This document shows positions 1 to 5,777 of a DNA stretch of 5,977 bases, in pieces. The DNA is from an uncultured Paracoccaceae bacterium (lineage in GTDB: Bacteria > Pseudomonadota > Alphaproteobacteria > Rhodobacterales > Rhodobacteraceae), in NCBI GenBank assembly GCA_937927885.1, contig CALEZJ010000287.1, forward strand, positions 1 through 5,977. Reading direction: 5' to 3'. The notes below the pieces were generated by a model. The model was not told the DNA's origin, made no database searches, and saw only the letters and a program-made list of their open reading frames with translations. The position numbers and the translations under genes are program-made. How positions within the stretch are numbered: the stretch's first letter is position 1; the number at the start of each line of letters is the position of its first letter.

Positions 1-384
1 GGCCAGGGCGACGAGCGCCAGAAACACCCCCAGCGGCGTGCGCATCGCGCCGGCCACCACCGTCAGGACGCCCCCCAGCGGCAACCAGGACAACAGCAGC
101 GACCACAGGCCCCAGCGCGCCCACCAGCCCTGCGCCTGCGCGAACCGTACCTCCGAGACGCGCAGCCAGCGATGCGCCCCGGCGGATTCCAGCCGCCAGC
201 CCAGCCAGTAATTCACCAGCGTTCCCAAAGTGTTGCCCACAGAGGCCACCACGACCAGCAGCCAGACGGGGGCCAGCCCCGCCAGTTGCAGGCCCACCAG
301 GACGGGTTCCGAGGCAAAAGGAATGACCGTCGCCGCCAGAAAGGCGGCGCCGAACAGACCGGCAAGGGTCAGGATCAGGCTCAG
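1..384 (-). CDS. YqaA-like DedA/VTT-family membrane protein, 3' end cut by the window edge
   Basis: Reading the minus strand from 384 gives 128 codons with no stop before the left edge, so the C-terminus (perhaps a dozen or so residues, judged from E. coli YqaA at about 142 aa) is missing. The protein is hydrophobic. An N-terminal membrane segment (about residues 3-20) leads into a conserved P-x-x-SEPVLVG stretch (22-31), a second hydrophobic block (33-49), the GNTLGTLVNYWLG motif (50-62), an amphipathic W-rich linker, and LLLSWLPLGGVLTVVAG (96-112). These motifs align by eye with E. coli YqaA (SEVVLVA, GNSLGGLTN, LLLSWMPVVGD), a small member of the SNARE-associated/DedA (VTT) superfamily. 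Larger DedA relatives act in lipid flipping and envelope homeostasis; the role of YqaA itself is unclear. The start is the unusual part. No ATG, GTG or TTG lies in frame for about 50 codons upstream, and the first in-frame GTG (codon 30) would remove the first membrane segment. The CTG at 384-382, overlapping the upstream TGA as CTGA, gives the length expected for the family. Family call fairly sure; exact start not. Confidence 0.8.
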   Translation of the reverse strand, partial: MSLILTLAGLFGAAFLAATVIPFASEPVLVGLQLAGLAPVWLLVVVASVGNTLGTLVNYWLGWRLESAGAHRWLRVSEVRFAQAQGWWARWGLWSLLLSWLPLGGVLTVVAGAMRTPLGVFLALVALA

Positions 385-965
385 ACGGTGGTGTCCGTCG
401 GCGCCTCGACGGCGTCCTCGCGCAGGATGCGCGGCTCGCGCGGGGGACGGCCGATGACGTCGCGCAATTCGTCGAGCTCGATGAAATTGTCGGCCTGCCG
501 CCGCAGTTCGTCGGCGATCATCGGCGGCTGGCTGCGGATGGTCGACACCACCGAGACCCTGACGCCCTGACGCTGCAAGGATTCGACCAGCGGGCGAAAG
601 TCGCCATCGCCCGAGAACAGCACCGCATGATCCATCCGCGGCGCCAGCTCCATCGCGTTCACCGCCAGTTCGATGTCCATGTTGCCCTTGACCTTCCGTC
701 GGCCCATGGAATCGGTGTATTCCTTGGCCGGTTTCGTCACCATCGTATAGCCGTTGTAGTTCAGCCAGTCGATCAGCGGGCGAATCGGCGAATAATCATC
801 GTTCTCCAGCAACGCCGTATAGTAGAACGCGCGCAGCAGTTTCCCGCGGCGCATGAATTCGTGGCGCAACAGCTTGTAATCGATGTCAAACCCCAGCGCC
901 TTGCCTGCGGCAAACAGATTGGCACCATCAATGAACAGAGCCAGACGCTCGTCTTTGTAAAACAT
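381..965 (-). CDS. NYN-domain (LabA/DUF88, PIN-like) putative ribonuclease
   Basis: A 194-residue soluble protein of the NYN family, whose PIN-like fold usually carries metal-dependent RNase activity. The acidic residues expected in the active site are visible: D13 in LFIDGANL, D97 in KGNMDIELA, and D120/D122 in FSGDGDFRPLV. The DGAN and SGDGDF motifs are typical of LabA-like/DUF88 proteins. The domain fills about residues 7-168 and a short charged tail follows (about 172-194). The ATG at 965-963 was chosen because the minus strand carries GAGAGGA six bases upstream and the family motif starts 10 residues in. An ATG further upstream at 1055 would add 30 residues unlike the family and run through the ribosome binding site. 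The stop overlaps the likely start of the YqaA-like gene by 4 bases (CTGA), suggesting translational coupling. The gene is divergent from folK. No substrate can be inferred. In the Rhodobacterales neighbourhoods I recall, a NYN gene often sits beside folK and rpoZ. Confidence 0.9.
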   Translation of the reverse strand: MFYKDERLALFIDGANLFAAGKALGFDIDYKLLRHEFMRRGKLLRAFYYTALLENDDYSPIRPLIDWLNYNGYTMVTKPAKEYTDSMGRRKVKGNMDIELAVNAMELAPRMDHAVLFSGDGDFRPLVESLQRQGVRVSVVSTIRSQPPMIADELRRQADNFIELDELRDVIGRPPREPRILREDAVEAPTDTTV

Positions 966-1076
966 CGGTTTTCCTCTCAAAGTCCTTGCGCTACTCGTAA
1001 GACCACGGGGTTGCCGCGTGTTCCGGCGACATCCCGCCGCAGCATTCACAAACACGCATGCCAGGGGACACTCTTC
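966..1076. other. divergent intergenic region between the NYN gene and folK
   Basis: These 111 bases must hold the 5' signals for both divergent genes. On the minus strand the Shine-Dalgarno GAGAGGA lies at about 972-978 and serves the NYN gene. On the plus strand AGGGGA at about 1063-1068 lies eight bases before the folK GTG. I saw no convincing -35/-10 pair on either strand, no strong inverted repeat and no RNA motif. Promoters are presumably here but could not be placed from sequence alone. Confidence 0.5.
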
Positions 1077-1649
1077 GTGCAGTCAACCCGTCACAACCGC
1101 TTCATACTGGCCCTCGGCAGCAATGCAACGGCAGATATCGGTGCGAATGCCTCCATACTTAGCGACGCGCTCGAGCGGATCAAGGCGCGGGGCCTCACAG
1201 CTTCGCGCGTCAGCCGGTATTGGCGCACGCCGGCCTGGCCCCCCGGCGCGGGGCCCGACTTTGTCAACGCCTGCGCGCTGGTCGAGGGGGAGGCGAGCGT
1301 CGAGGCGGTGCTCGACACCCTCCATGCGATCGAGACCGCGATGGGCCGGGTGCGCACGACCCGCTGGGCGCAGCGGCGCATCGACCTGGACCTGCTGGCG
1401 GCCGGGGACCTGATCCGCCCTGACCGCGCGACGCTGGCGCGCTGGATGGCCCTCCCGCCCGAGGCCCAGGCCCGCGAAACCCCGGACACCCTGCTGTTGC
1501 CCCATCCCCGCCTGCACCAGCGCGCCTTCGTGCTGGTGCCGATGGCCGAGGTCGCGCCCGACTGGGTGCACCCCGTGCTGGGGGCCAGCGTCTCGCAGAT
1601 GCTGGCGGCGCTCGACCCGGCGGAAACCGCCGGGATCATCCCATTGTGA
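1077..1649 (+). CDS. folK: 2-amino-4-hydroxy-6-hydroxymethyldihydropteridine pyrophosphokinase (HPPK)
   Basis: Transfers pyrophosphate from ATP to 6-hydroxymethyl-7,8-dihydropterin (EC 2.7.6.3), the step before dihydropteroate synthase in folate synthesis; cytosolic. The 190-residue protein is a single HPPK domain. ILALGSNA (residues 10-17) is the N-terminal signature. DFVNACALV (61-69) matches the conserved strand carrying the pterin-contacting Asn. RWAQRRIDLDLL (96-107) is the family signature, with the two Mg-binding aspartates D103 and D105 (D95/D97 in E. coli). LPHPRLHQRAFVLVPM (141-156) carries H143 and R149, equivalent to E. coli H115 and R121. All key residues are present, so the enzyme is probably active. 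It is somewhat longer than E. coli HPPK (about 159 aa); an insertion at about 111-138 accounts for much of this. The start is GTG 1077, preceded by AGGGGA with an 8-base gap. The frame is open far upstream, but that part is antisense to the NYN gene. It ends 92 bases before rpoZ and could be monocistronic or feed the rpoZ unit. Confidence 0.96.
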   Translation: MQSTRHNRFILALGSNATADIGANASILSDALERIKARGLTASRVSRYWRTPAWPPGAGPDFVNACALVEGEASVEAVLDTLHAIETAMGRVRTTRWAQRRIDLDLLAAGDLIRPDRATLARWMALPPEAQARETPDTLLLPHPRLHQRAFVLVPMAEVAPDWVHPVLGASVSQMLAALDPAETAGIIPL

Positions 1650-1668
1650 GCGCCCTTTGCCCGGGTGC
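1650..1668 (+). terminator. weak stem-loop after folK, possible terminator
   Basis: Directly after the folK stop, GCGCCC (1650-1655) can pair with GGGTGC (1663-1668), including one G-U pair, around a 7-base loop. No T-run follows (the next bases are GCTTGTC), so this is not a classic intrinsic terminator. It could be a partial attenuator or chance pairing in GC-rich DNA. Confidence 0.2.
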
Positions 1669-1670
1669 GC

Positions 1671-1699
1671 TTGTCAAGGCCGACGAATGCGGTTAAGGG
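1671..1699 (+). promoter_or_regulatory. candidate housekeeping-sigma promoter upstream of rpoZ
   Basis: TTGTCA at 1671-1676 matches the -35 consensus in five of six positions. A 17-base spacer leads to TAAGGG at 1694-1699, a poor -10. TTTAAT at 1719-1724 is a better -10 by sequence, but it lacks a -35 at proper spacing and would start transcription almost on the rpoZ Shine-Dalgarno. A promoter for the rpoZ-rsh unit is expected in this gap; the exact placement is tentative. Confidence 0.25.
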
Positions 1700-1723
1700 C
1701 TGAAGGCTGATCCTCCCCTTTAA
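1693..1723 (+). repeat. imperfect inverted repeat in the rpoZ leader
   Basis: TTAAGGG (1693-1699) faces CCCTTTAA (1716-1723), pairing with one bulged T. Inside it AGG (1704-1706) can pair with CCT (1712-1714) around a 5-base loop. The structure ends 8 bases before the GGAG Shine-Dalgarno (1732-1735) and does not cover it. It might be a short leader hairpin, a protein-binding site or chance. It overlaps the weak candidate -10. Confidence 0.3.
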
Positions 1724-1741
1724 TGGCGAATGGAGTGCTTC

Positions 1742-2098
1742 ATGGCCCGCGTGACGGTCGAAGATTGCGTTGACAAGGTCCCGAACCGCTTCGAGCTGGT
1801 GATCCTGGCTGCCCACCGCGCGCGCGAGATCGCCGCCGGCTCGCCGATCACGCTGGACCGCGACAACGACAAGAACCCCGTTGTCGCCCTGCGCGAGATC
1901 GCCGAGGAAACCCAGGGCGCCGACCCGCTGCGCGAGCGTCTGATCGAGAGCATGCGCACCCAGAACGAGGTCGACATGCCCGAGGACGACGACATGGCGC
2001 TGCGCATGGGTGGCCATGGCGACCGCCCGATGCTCGACGACATGAGCGAAGAACAGATGCTGCGCCAACTGGTTGCGGCACAGATCGAGCAGGACTGA
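1742..2098 (+). CDS. rpoZ: RNA polymerase omega subunit
   Basis: Omega binds the beta-prime subunit, helps RNA polymerase assemble, and in E. coli forms part of ppGpp binding site 1. The 118-residue protein starts [12 protein letters not shown], nearly the same as E. coli omega, so the N-terminal MAR residues that contact ppGpp are kept. [19 protein letters not shown] (15-33) is the conserved helix region that docks on beta-prime, and [12 protein letters not shown] (45-56) is the second conserved block. The tail from about residue 75 is acidic and low in complexity, as is usual for longer alphaproteobacterial omegas. The start ATG 1742 has GGAG 6 bases upstream; an ATG four codons earlier (1730) would put the Shine-Dalgarno inside the gene and was rejected. 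It ends 25 bases before rsh, so the two are probably cotranscribed, as rpoZ and spoT are in E. coli. Confidence 0.97.
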   Translation: MARVTVEDCVDKVPNRFELVILAAHRAREIAAGSPITLDRDNDKNPVVALREIAEETQGADPLRERLIESMRTQNEVDMPEDDDMALRMGGHGDRPMLDDMSEEQMLRQLVAAQIEQD

Positions 2099-2101
2099 AG
2101 C

Positions 2102-2140
2102 ATGGCGCGGGCAGGGTCGCAAAGTGATCACGCCCGATGA
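2102..2140 (+). other. possible 12-codon leader ORF overlapping the rsh start
   Basis: ATG 2102 opens a short frame (MARAGSQSDHAR, stop TGA 2138-2140) in a different frame from rsh. AGGA at 2091-2094 lies 7 bases before it, which is good Shine-Dalgarno spacing, and the ORF starts only 3 bases after the rpoZ stop. It runs across the rsh ribosome binding site (AGGG 2113-2116) and its GTG start (2124). It could be a chance ORF or could modulate rsh initiation. Nothing in the peptide itself is recognisable. Confidence 0.2.
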
Positions 2141-4253
2141 CCTGGTTGCGCTGGTCCGCAACTACAATCCCGGCTGCGACGAGGCCCTGATTCGCCGCGC
2201 CTGGGATTACGGCGAGACCATGCATGCCGGCCAGATGCGCCATTCGGGCGAGCGGTATTTCACCCATCCGGTCGCCGTGGCCTCGATCCTGACCGAGATG
2301 CGGCTCGATGACGCGACGATCATCACCGCTCTCCTGCACGACACGATCGAGGACACCCGGTCCACCTATGCCGAGGTCGCGCGCCTCTTTGGCGCCGAAG
2401 TCGCCGAACTGGTCGACGGGGTGACCAAGCTGACCAACCTGCAACTGCCCTCGGACGCGAAAAGCACCGAGGCCAAGCAGGCAGAGAACGTGCGCAAGCT
2501 GTTGATGGCCATGTCGCGCGACCTGCGCGTGATCCTGGTCAAGCTGGCCGACCGGCTGCACAACATGCGCACCATCCGCAGCATGCGCCCCGACAAGCAG
2601 GTGCAGAAAGCCCGCGAGACCATGGACATCTACGCCCCGCTGGCAGGCCGGATGGGCATGCAATGGATGCGCGAGGAACTCGAGGATCTGGCCTTTCGCG
2701 TCATCAATCCCGAGGCGCGCAATTCGATCCTGCGCCGGTTCATCACCCTGCAGCGCGAATCGGGCGACGTGATCGCGCGCATCACCGGCGACATCCGCGC
2801 CGAGATGGAAAAGGCGGGGCTCGATGGCACGGTTTACGGGCGCGCCAAGAAACCCTATTCGATCTGGCGCAAGATGCAGGAAAAGGATCTGGCCTTTTCG
2901 CGTCTGTCGGACATCTACGGATTCCGCATCATCGTGGACGATGTTGCGCAATGCTATCAGATGCTTGGCGTCATCCATCAACGCTGGCGCGCGGTGCCGG
3001 GCCGGTTCAAGGATTACATCAGCCAGCCAAAGTCGAACGGCTATCGCAGCATCCACACCACCGTGTCGGGCCGCGACGGCAAGCGCGTCGAGGTGCAGAT
3101 CCGCACCCGCGAGATGCACGAGGTCGCCGAGGCCGGGGTCGCCGCGCATTGGGCCTACAAGGACGGCACCCGCACCGCCAACCCCTTTGCCATCGACCCG
3201 GCGAAGTGGATCGCCAGCCTGACCGAGCGCGTCGAGGGCGAGGATCACGACGAGTTCCTCGAACACGTCAAGATGGAGATGTACGCCGATCAGGTGTTCT
3301 GCTTCACGCCCAAGGGCGACGTGATCCCGCTGCCGCGCGGGGCGACGCCGCTCGATTTCGCCTATGCGATCCACACGCGGATCGGCAATGCCACCGTCTC
3401 GGCCAAGGTCGACGGACTGCGCGTGCCGCTCTGGACCCGGCTCAGGAACGGCCAGTCGATCGAGATCATCACCGCCGAGGGGCAGCGCCCGCAGGCAAGC
3501 TGGATCGAACTGGTGCACACCGGGCGGGCCAAGGCGTCGATCCGGCGCTCCCTGCGCGAGGAAGACCGCGAACGATTCGTCAAGCTGGGGCGCGAACTGA
3601 CGCGCGTCGCCTTTGAAAAGGTGGGGCGCCGGATGACCGAAAAGGCGCTCGACACCGCCGCGCGGGCGCTGGCGATGAAGGGTCCGGCCGATCTGTTGTC
3701 GCGCGTCGGCACCGCCGAACTCAGCGCGCGGCTGGTCGTGGAAACCCTCTATCCCGAAACCCGCGCGCTGGTCGAACGCTCGGTCGAGGCCGGAACCCCC
3801 GTGGTCGGCCTTCCCCCCGACGTGCCGTTCCGCCGCGCGCCCTGCTGCCAGCCGGTCCCCGGCGAGCGCATCGTCGGCATCACCTATCGCGGCAAGGGCG
3901 TCGTGGCGCATGCCATCGACTGCGAGGCGCTGGCGGGCTTTGAAACCCAACCCGAACGCTGGATCGATCTGCGCTGGCACGAGGGCAAGCACCGCGCCGT
4001 GCACGGGGTCACGCTGCACGCGACGATCTCGAACAGCGCCGGCGTGCTGGGCCGGTTCTGCAGCCTGATCGGCGAGCAGCACGCCAATATCGCCGACCTG
4101 TCCTTTCTCGACCGCAAGCCAGACTTCTTTCGCATTTTCGTCGAAATTGAAGTATCGGATGCAGAGCACCTGCACCGGATCCTGACCGTCCTGTCCGCCG
4201 AAAGCGACGTCGCTCAGGTCAGCCGCGTGCGCGACCCGACCGCCCAACCCTGA
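2124..4253 (+). CDS. rsh: bifunctional (p)ppGpp synthetase / 3'-pyrophosphohydrolase (RelA/SpoT homologue, Rsh)
   Basis: Makes pppGpp/ppGpp from ATP and GTP/GDP and also degrades it, controlling the stringent response; cytosolic and ribosome-associated. The 709-residue protein shows the full long-RSH layout. The HD hydrolase domain (about 20-170) has H48, H72-D73, E76-D77 in LLHDTIEDT, and D143/N147 in LADRLHN, all the expected catalytic residues. The synthetase domain (about 225-345) has the G-loop GRAKKPYSIWRKM (239-251), D263 in SDIYGFR and E323 in VEVQIRT, matching D264 and E323 of the Streptococcus Rel enzyme. The loop R294-F-K-D297 is the RXKD form found in bifunctional Rel/SpoT, not the EXDD of RelA-only synthetases. 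Next come TGS (about 389-452), a helical region, a zinc-finger-like C574-C575/H596/C600 motif, and a C-terminal ACT domain (about 630-705). The start is GTG 2124 with AGGG 7 bases upstream; homologues I recall begin at the equivalent residue before EDLIALVRNYNP. Alphaproteobacteria usually carry one long RSH, so this may be the main (p)ppGpp enzyme of the cell. Confidence 0.97.
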   Translation: MITPDDLVALVRNYNPGCDEALIRRAWDYGETMHAGQMRHSGERYFTHPVAVASILTEMRLDDATIITALLHDTIEDTRSTYAEVARLFGAEVAELVDGVTKLTNLQLPSDAKSTEAKQAENVRKLLMAMSRDLRVILVKLADRLHNMRTIRSMRPDKQVQKARETMDIYAPLAGRMGMQWMREELEDLAFRVINPEARNSILRRFITLQRESGDVIARITGDIRAEMEKAGLDGTVYGRAKKPYSIWRKMQEKDLAFSRLSDIYGFRIIVDDVAQCYQMLGVIHQRWRAVPGRFKDYISQPKSNGYRSIHTTVSGRDGKRVEVQIRTREMHEVAEAGVAAHWAYKDGTRTANPFAIDPAKWIASLTERVEGEDHDEFLEHVKMEMYADQVFCFTPKGDVIPLPRGATPLDFAYAIHTRIGNATVSAKVDGLRVPLWTRLRNGQSIEIITAEGQRPQASWIELVHTGRAKASIRRSLREEDRERFVKLGRELTRVAFEKVGRRMTEKALDTAARALAMKGPADLLSRVGTAELSARLVVETLYPETRALVERSVEAGTPVVGLPPDVPFRRAPCCQPVPGERIVGITYRGKGVVAHAIDCEALAGFETQPERWIDLRWHEGKHRAVHGVTLHATISNSAGVLGRFCSLIGEQHANIADLSFLDRKPDFFRIFVEIEVSDAEHLHRILTVLSAESDVAQVSRVRDPTAQP

Positions 4254-4278
4254 CGCCTGACCCGGACCGGCCCTTCTC

Positions 4279-4938
4279 GTGATCTTCAAGCGCAAGATAC
4301 CTCGGACCACCCTGCGCACCATCGGCGAGTTCTTCTGGCCGCGTGGCGGATGGCGCCGGGCGGCGGTCTATGTGCTGCACCGCATGCGCCGCCTGCCCGA
4401 CACCCCCGAGCGAATCTGCATCGGCATCGCCTGTGGCGTCTATGTGTCCTTCCTGCCGATCTACGGGCTGCATTTTACCGCCGCCGCGCTTCTGGCCTGG
4501 GTCCTTCGCGGCAATATCCTCGCCGCCTTGCTGGGGACCTTCTACGGCAACCCGCTGACCTTTCCCTTGATGGCGATGGGCGGGCTGGAACTGGGCGGCT
4601 GGATTCTGGACAACGACATCCGCATGAGCTTCAGCGCCGTGATGGCGGCCATCGGCCGCGCCAGTGGCGAATTGTGGCACAACCTGATGTCCGTCTTTAC
4701 CGGCGATGTGGCGCATTGGGGCCGATTGCAGGTGTTCTGGGGGCGGGTGTTCCTGCCCTACATGCTGGGCGGCCTGATCCTCGGCATTCCCTTCTTCGTC
4801 CTGACCTATTATCTGCACCTGCCGCTGATCCGCGCCTATCAGCGGGTGCGCCAGAAACGCCTCGCGCAGCGGTTCGAGGCCGCGCGCCGCCGCCAGCGCG
4901 AGGCCGAATCCCCGTCCGAGCCCGGAGAGACCCCATGA
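4279..4938 (+). CDS. DUF2062-domain integral membrane protein
   Basis: A 219-residue membrane protein of unknown function. After a basic N-terminus and the [22 protein letters not shown] stretch, split here as RGGWRRAA (22-29) and RMRRLPDTP (35-43), comes the DUF2062 core: hydrophobic [18 protein letters not shown] (49-66), then [20 protein letters not shown] (77-96), whose GNPLTFP end is the family hallmark. Probable membrane segments are at about 48-75, 80-103 and 157-181. The region 111-156 between them is amphipathic. The C-terminus (185-219) is strongly basic and may form a helix, ending in a polar tail. The start is GTG 4279, 25 bases after the rsh stop. The only Shine-Dalgarno-like run nearby (CCGGA) is far upstream, so initiation may depend on coupling to rsh. 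The 3' end overlaps pdxJ by 4 bases (ATGA). Co-occurrence with rsh and pdxJ is common in Rhodobacterales as far as I recall, but gives no clear clue to function. Confidence 0.9.
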   Translation: MIFKRKIPRTTLRTIGEFFWPRGGWRRAAVYVLHRMRRLPDTPERICIGIACGVYVSFLPIYGLHFTAAALLAWVLRGNILAALLGTFYGNPLTFPLMAMGGLELGGWILDNDIRMSFSAVMAAIGRASGELWHNLMSVFTGDVAHWGRLQVFWGRVFLPYMLGGLILGIPFFVLTYYLHLPLIRAYQRVRQKRLAQRFEAARRRQREAESPSEPGETP

Positions 4939-5678
4939 CCCCCCCCCTTCGACTGGGCGTGAACGTCGACCATGTCGGCACGCTGCGCAATGCGCGCGGC
5001 GCGGCCTATCCCGACCCCGTGCGCGCGGCGCTGCTGGCCCAACAGGCCGGGGCCGATGGCATCACCGCCCATCTGCGCGAGGACCGGCGCCACATCCTCG
5101 ACAGCGACATCGATCGCCTGATGGAGGCCCTGTCCCTGCCGCTGAATTTCGAAATGGCCGCGACGGCGGAAATGCAGGCCATCGCGCTGCGCCACCGGCC
5201 GCATGCGGTCTGCCTCGTGCCCGAAAAGCGCGAGGAGCGCACCACCGAGGGCGGGCTCAACGTCGCCGATGATGCGGCAAGGCTGGCCGATTTCATCGCC
5301 CCCCTGCGCGAGGCGGGCAGCCGCGTGTCGCTGTTCATCGGTCACGATCCGCGCCAGATCGAGGCCGCGGTGCAGGTCGGCGCGCCGGTGATCGAACTGC
5401 ACACCGGGCGCTATTGCGACCTCGTCGCCGAGGGCGACGCCGAGGCGGCGGCGCTGGAACTGGCGGGCTTGCTGGCCGGGGTGCGACTTGCGTCGGACCT
5501 CGGGCTCGAGGTGCACGCGGGCCACGGGCTGAGCTATGCCACCGTCGCCCCCTTTGCCGCGACGCCCCAGATCCGCGAACTGAACATCGGTCATTTCCTG
5601 ATCGGCGAGGCGGTTTTTGTCGGTCTGGGCGCGGCCATCACGCGGATGCGGGCGCTGATGGACCAGGCGCGGGGCTAG
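4935..5678 (+). CDS. pdxJ: pyridoxine 5'-phosphate synthase
   Basis: Condenses 1-deoxy-D-xylulose 5-phosphate with 3-amino-2-oxopropyl phosphate to pyridoxine 5'-phosphate (EC 2.6.99.2), the ring-closing step of DXP-dependent vitamin B6 synthesis; a cytosolic TIM barrel that is octameric in E. coli. The 247-residue length fits the family (E. coli 243). Conserved blocks are in order: [16 protein letters not shown] (7-22), [16 protein letters not shown] (39-54) with H46, R48 and H53, NFEMA (71-75) with E73, [25 protein letters not shown] (153-160) with E154, HAGHGLSY (194-201) with H197, and [17 protein letters not shown] near the end. These cover the phosphate-binding and general acid/base residues known from E. 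coli PdxJ (H45, E72, H193 there). The ATG at 4935 overlaps the preceding stop (ATGA), with GGAGAG 5 bases upstream inside the preceding gene, so translation is probably coupled. It is the last recognisable gene of the unit; acpS, which often follows in relatives, is not visible in the next 299 bases. Confidence 0.98.
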   Translation: MTPPLRLGVNVDHVGTLRNARGAAYPDPVRAALLAQQAGADGITAHLREDRRHILDSDIDRLMEALSLPLNFEMAATAEMQAIALRHRPHAVCLVPEKREERTTEGGLNVADDAARLADFIAPLREAGSRVSLFIGHDPRQIEAAVQVGAPVIELHTGRYCDLVAEGDAEAAALELAGLLAGVRLASDLGLEVHAGHGLSYATVAPFAATPQIRELNIGHFLIGEAVFVGLGAAITRMRALMDQARG

Positions 5679-5695
5679 GGCGTTAACCTCGCCTT
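5677..5695 (+). terminator. short stem-loop over the pdxJ stop codon, weak terminator candidate
   Basis: AGGGCG (5677-5682) can pair with CGCCTT (5690-5695), with one G-U pair, around the 7-base loop TTAACCT. A short mixed pyrimidine run (CACCTCTTGG) follows, not a clean T-tract. On its own it is a poor terminator; together with the GGGCCC array just downstream it could help end the pdxJ transcript. Confidence 0.25.
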
Positions 5696-5712
5696 CACCT
5701 CTTGGCGCCAGA

Positions 5713-5777
5713 CTGGGCCCCGTTACTGGGCCCCGTTACTGGGCCCCGTTGCTGGGCCCCGTTGCTGGGCCCCGTTG
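5713..5777 (+). repeat. 13-bp tandem repeat, five exact-length copies, GGGCCC core
   Basis: The unit CTGGGCCCCGTTR occurs five times end to end at 5713, 5726, 5739, 5752 and 5765. The only variation is the last base: A in copies 1-2 and G in copies 3-5. A partial CTG follows at 5778. Each unit contains the palindrome GGGCCC, and a sixth, off-phase GGGCCC sits at 5784-5789. Neighbouring palindromes can pair with each other (6-bp stem, 7-base loop), so the transcript could form one of several alternative hairpins. The period is not a multiple of 3, so a coding repeat is unlikely. It lies 34 bases after the pdxJ stop. It is likely a slippage-prone intergenic microsatellite-like array; a role in termination or protein binding is speculation. 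Confidence 0.97.

Noticed and set aside
966..1055. 30-residue N-terminal extension of the NYN protein from ATG 1055
   Set aside because: The strong Shine-Dalgarno GAGAGGA sits just before ATG 965, the family motif begins 10 residues after that ATG, and the extension is unlike NYN proteins.
1848..4322. Very long minus-strand open frame across rsh
   Set aside because: It is antisense to a clear RelA/SpoT homologue with all catalytic motifs; open antisense frames are a codon-bias effect in GC-rich DNA.
4350..4934. Plus-strand frame running through the DUF2062 gene into pdxJ, suggesting a fusion
   Set aside because: The upstream part is an out-of-frame reading of the DUF2062 gene. PdxJ starts at ATG 4935 with a Shine-Dalgarno and the family's normal N-terminus.
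5681..5688. CtrA-type half-site (TTAACC) after pdxJ
   Set aside because: A single short half-site without a properly spaced partner or a downstream gene start is not enough support.
5713..5777. CRISPR array
   Set aside because: Units are 13 bp and directly adjacent, with no spacers.
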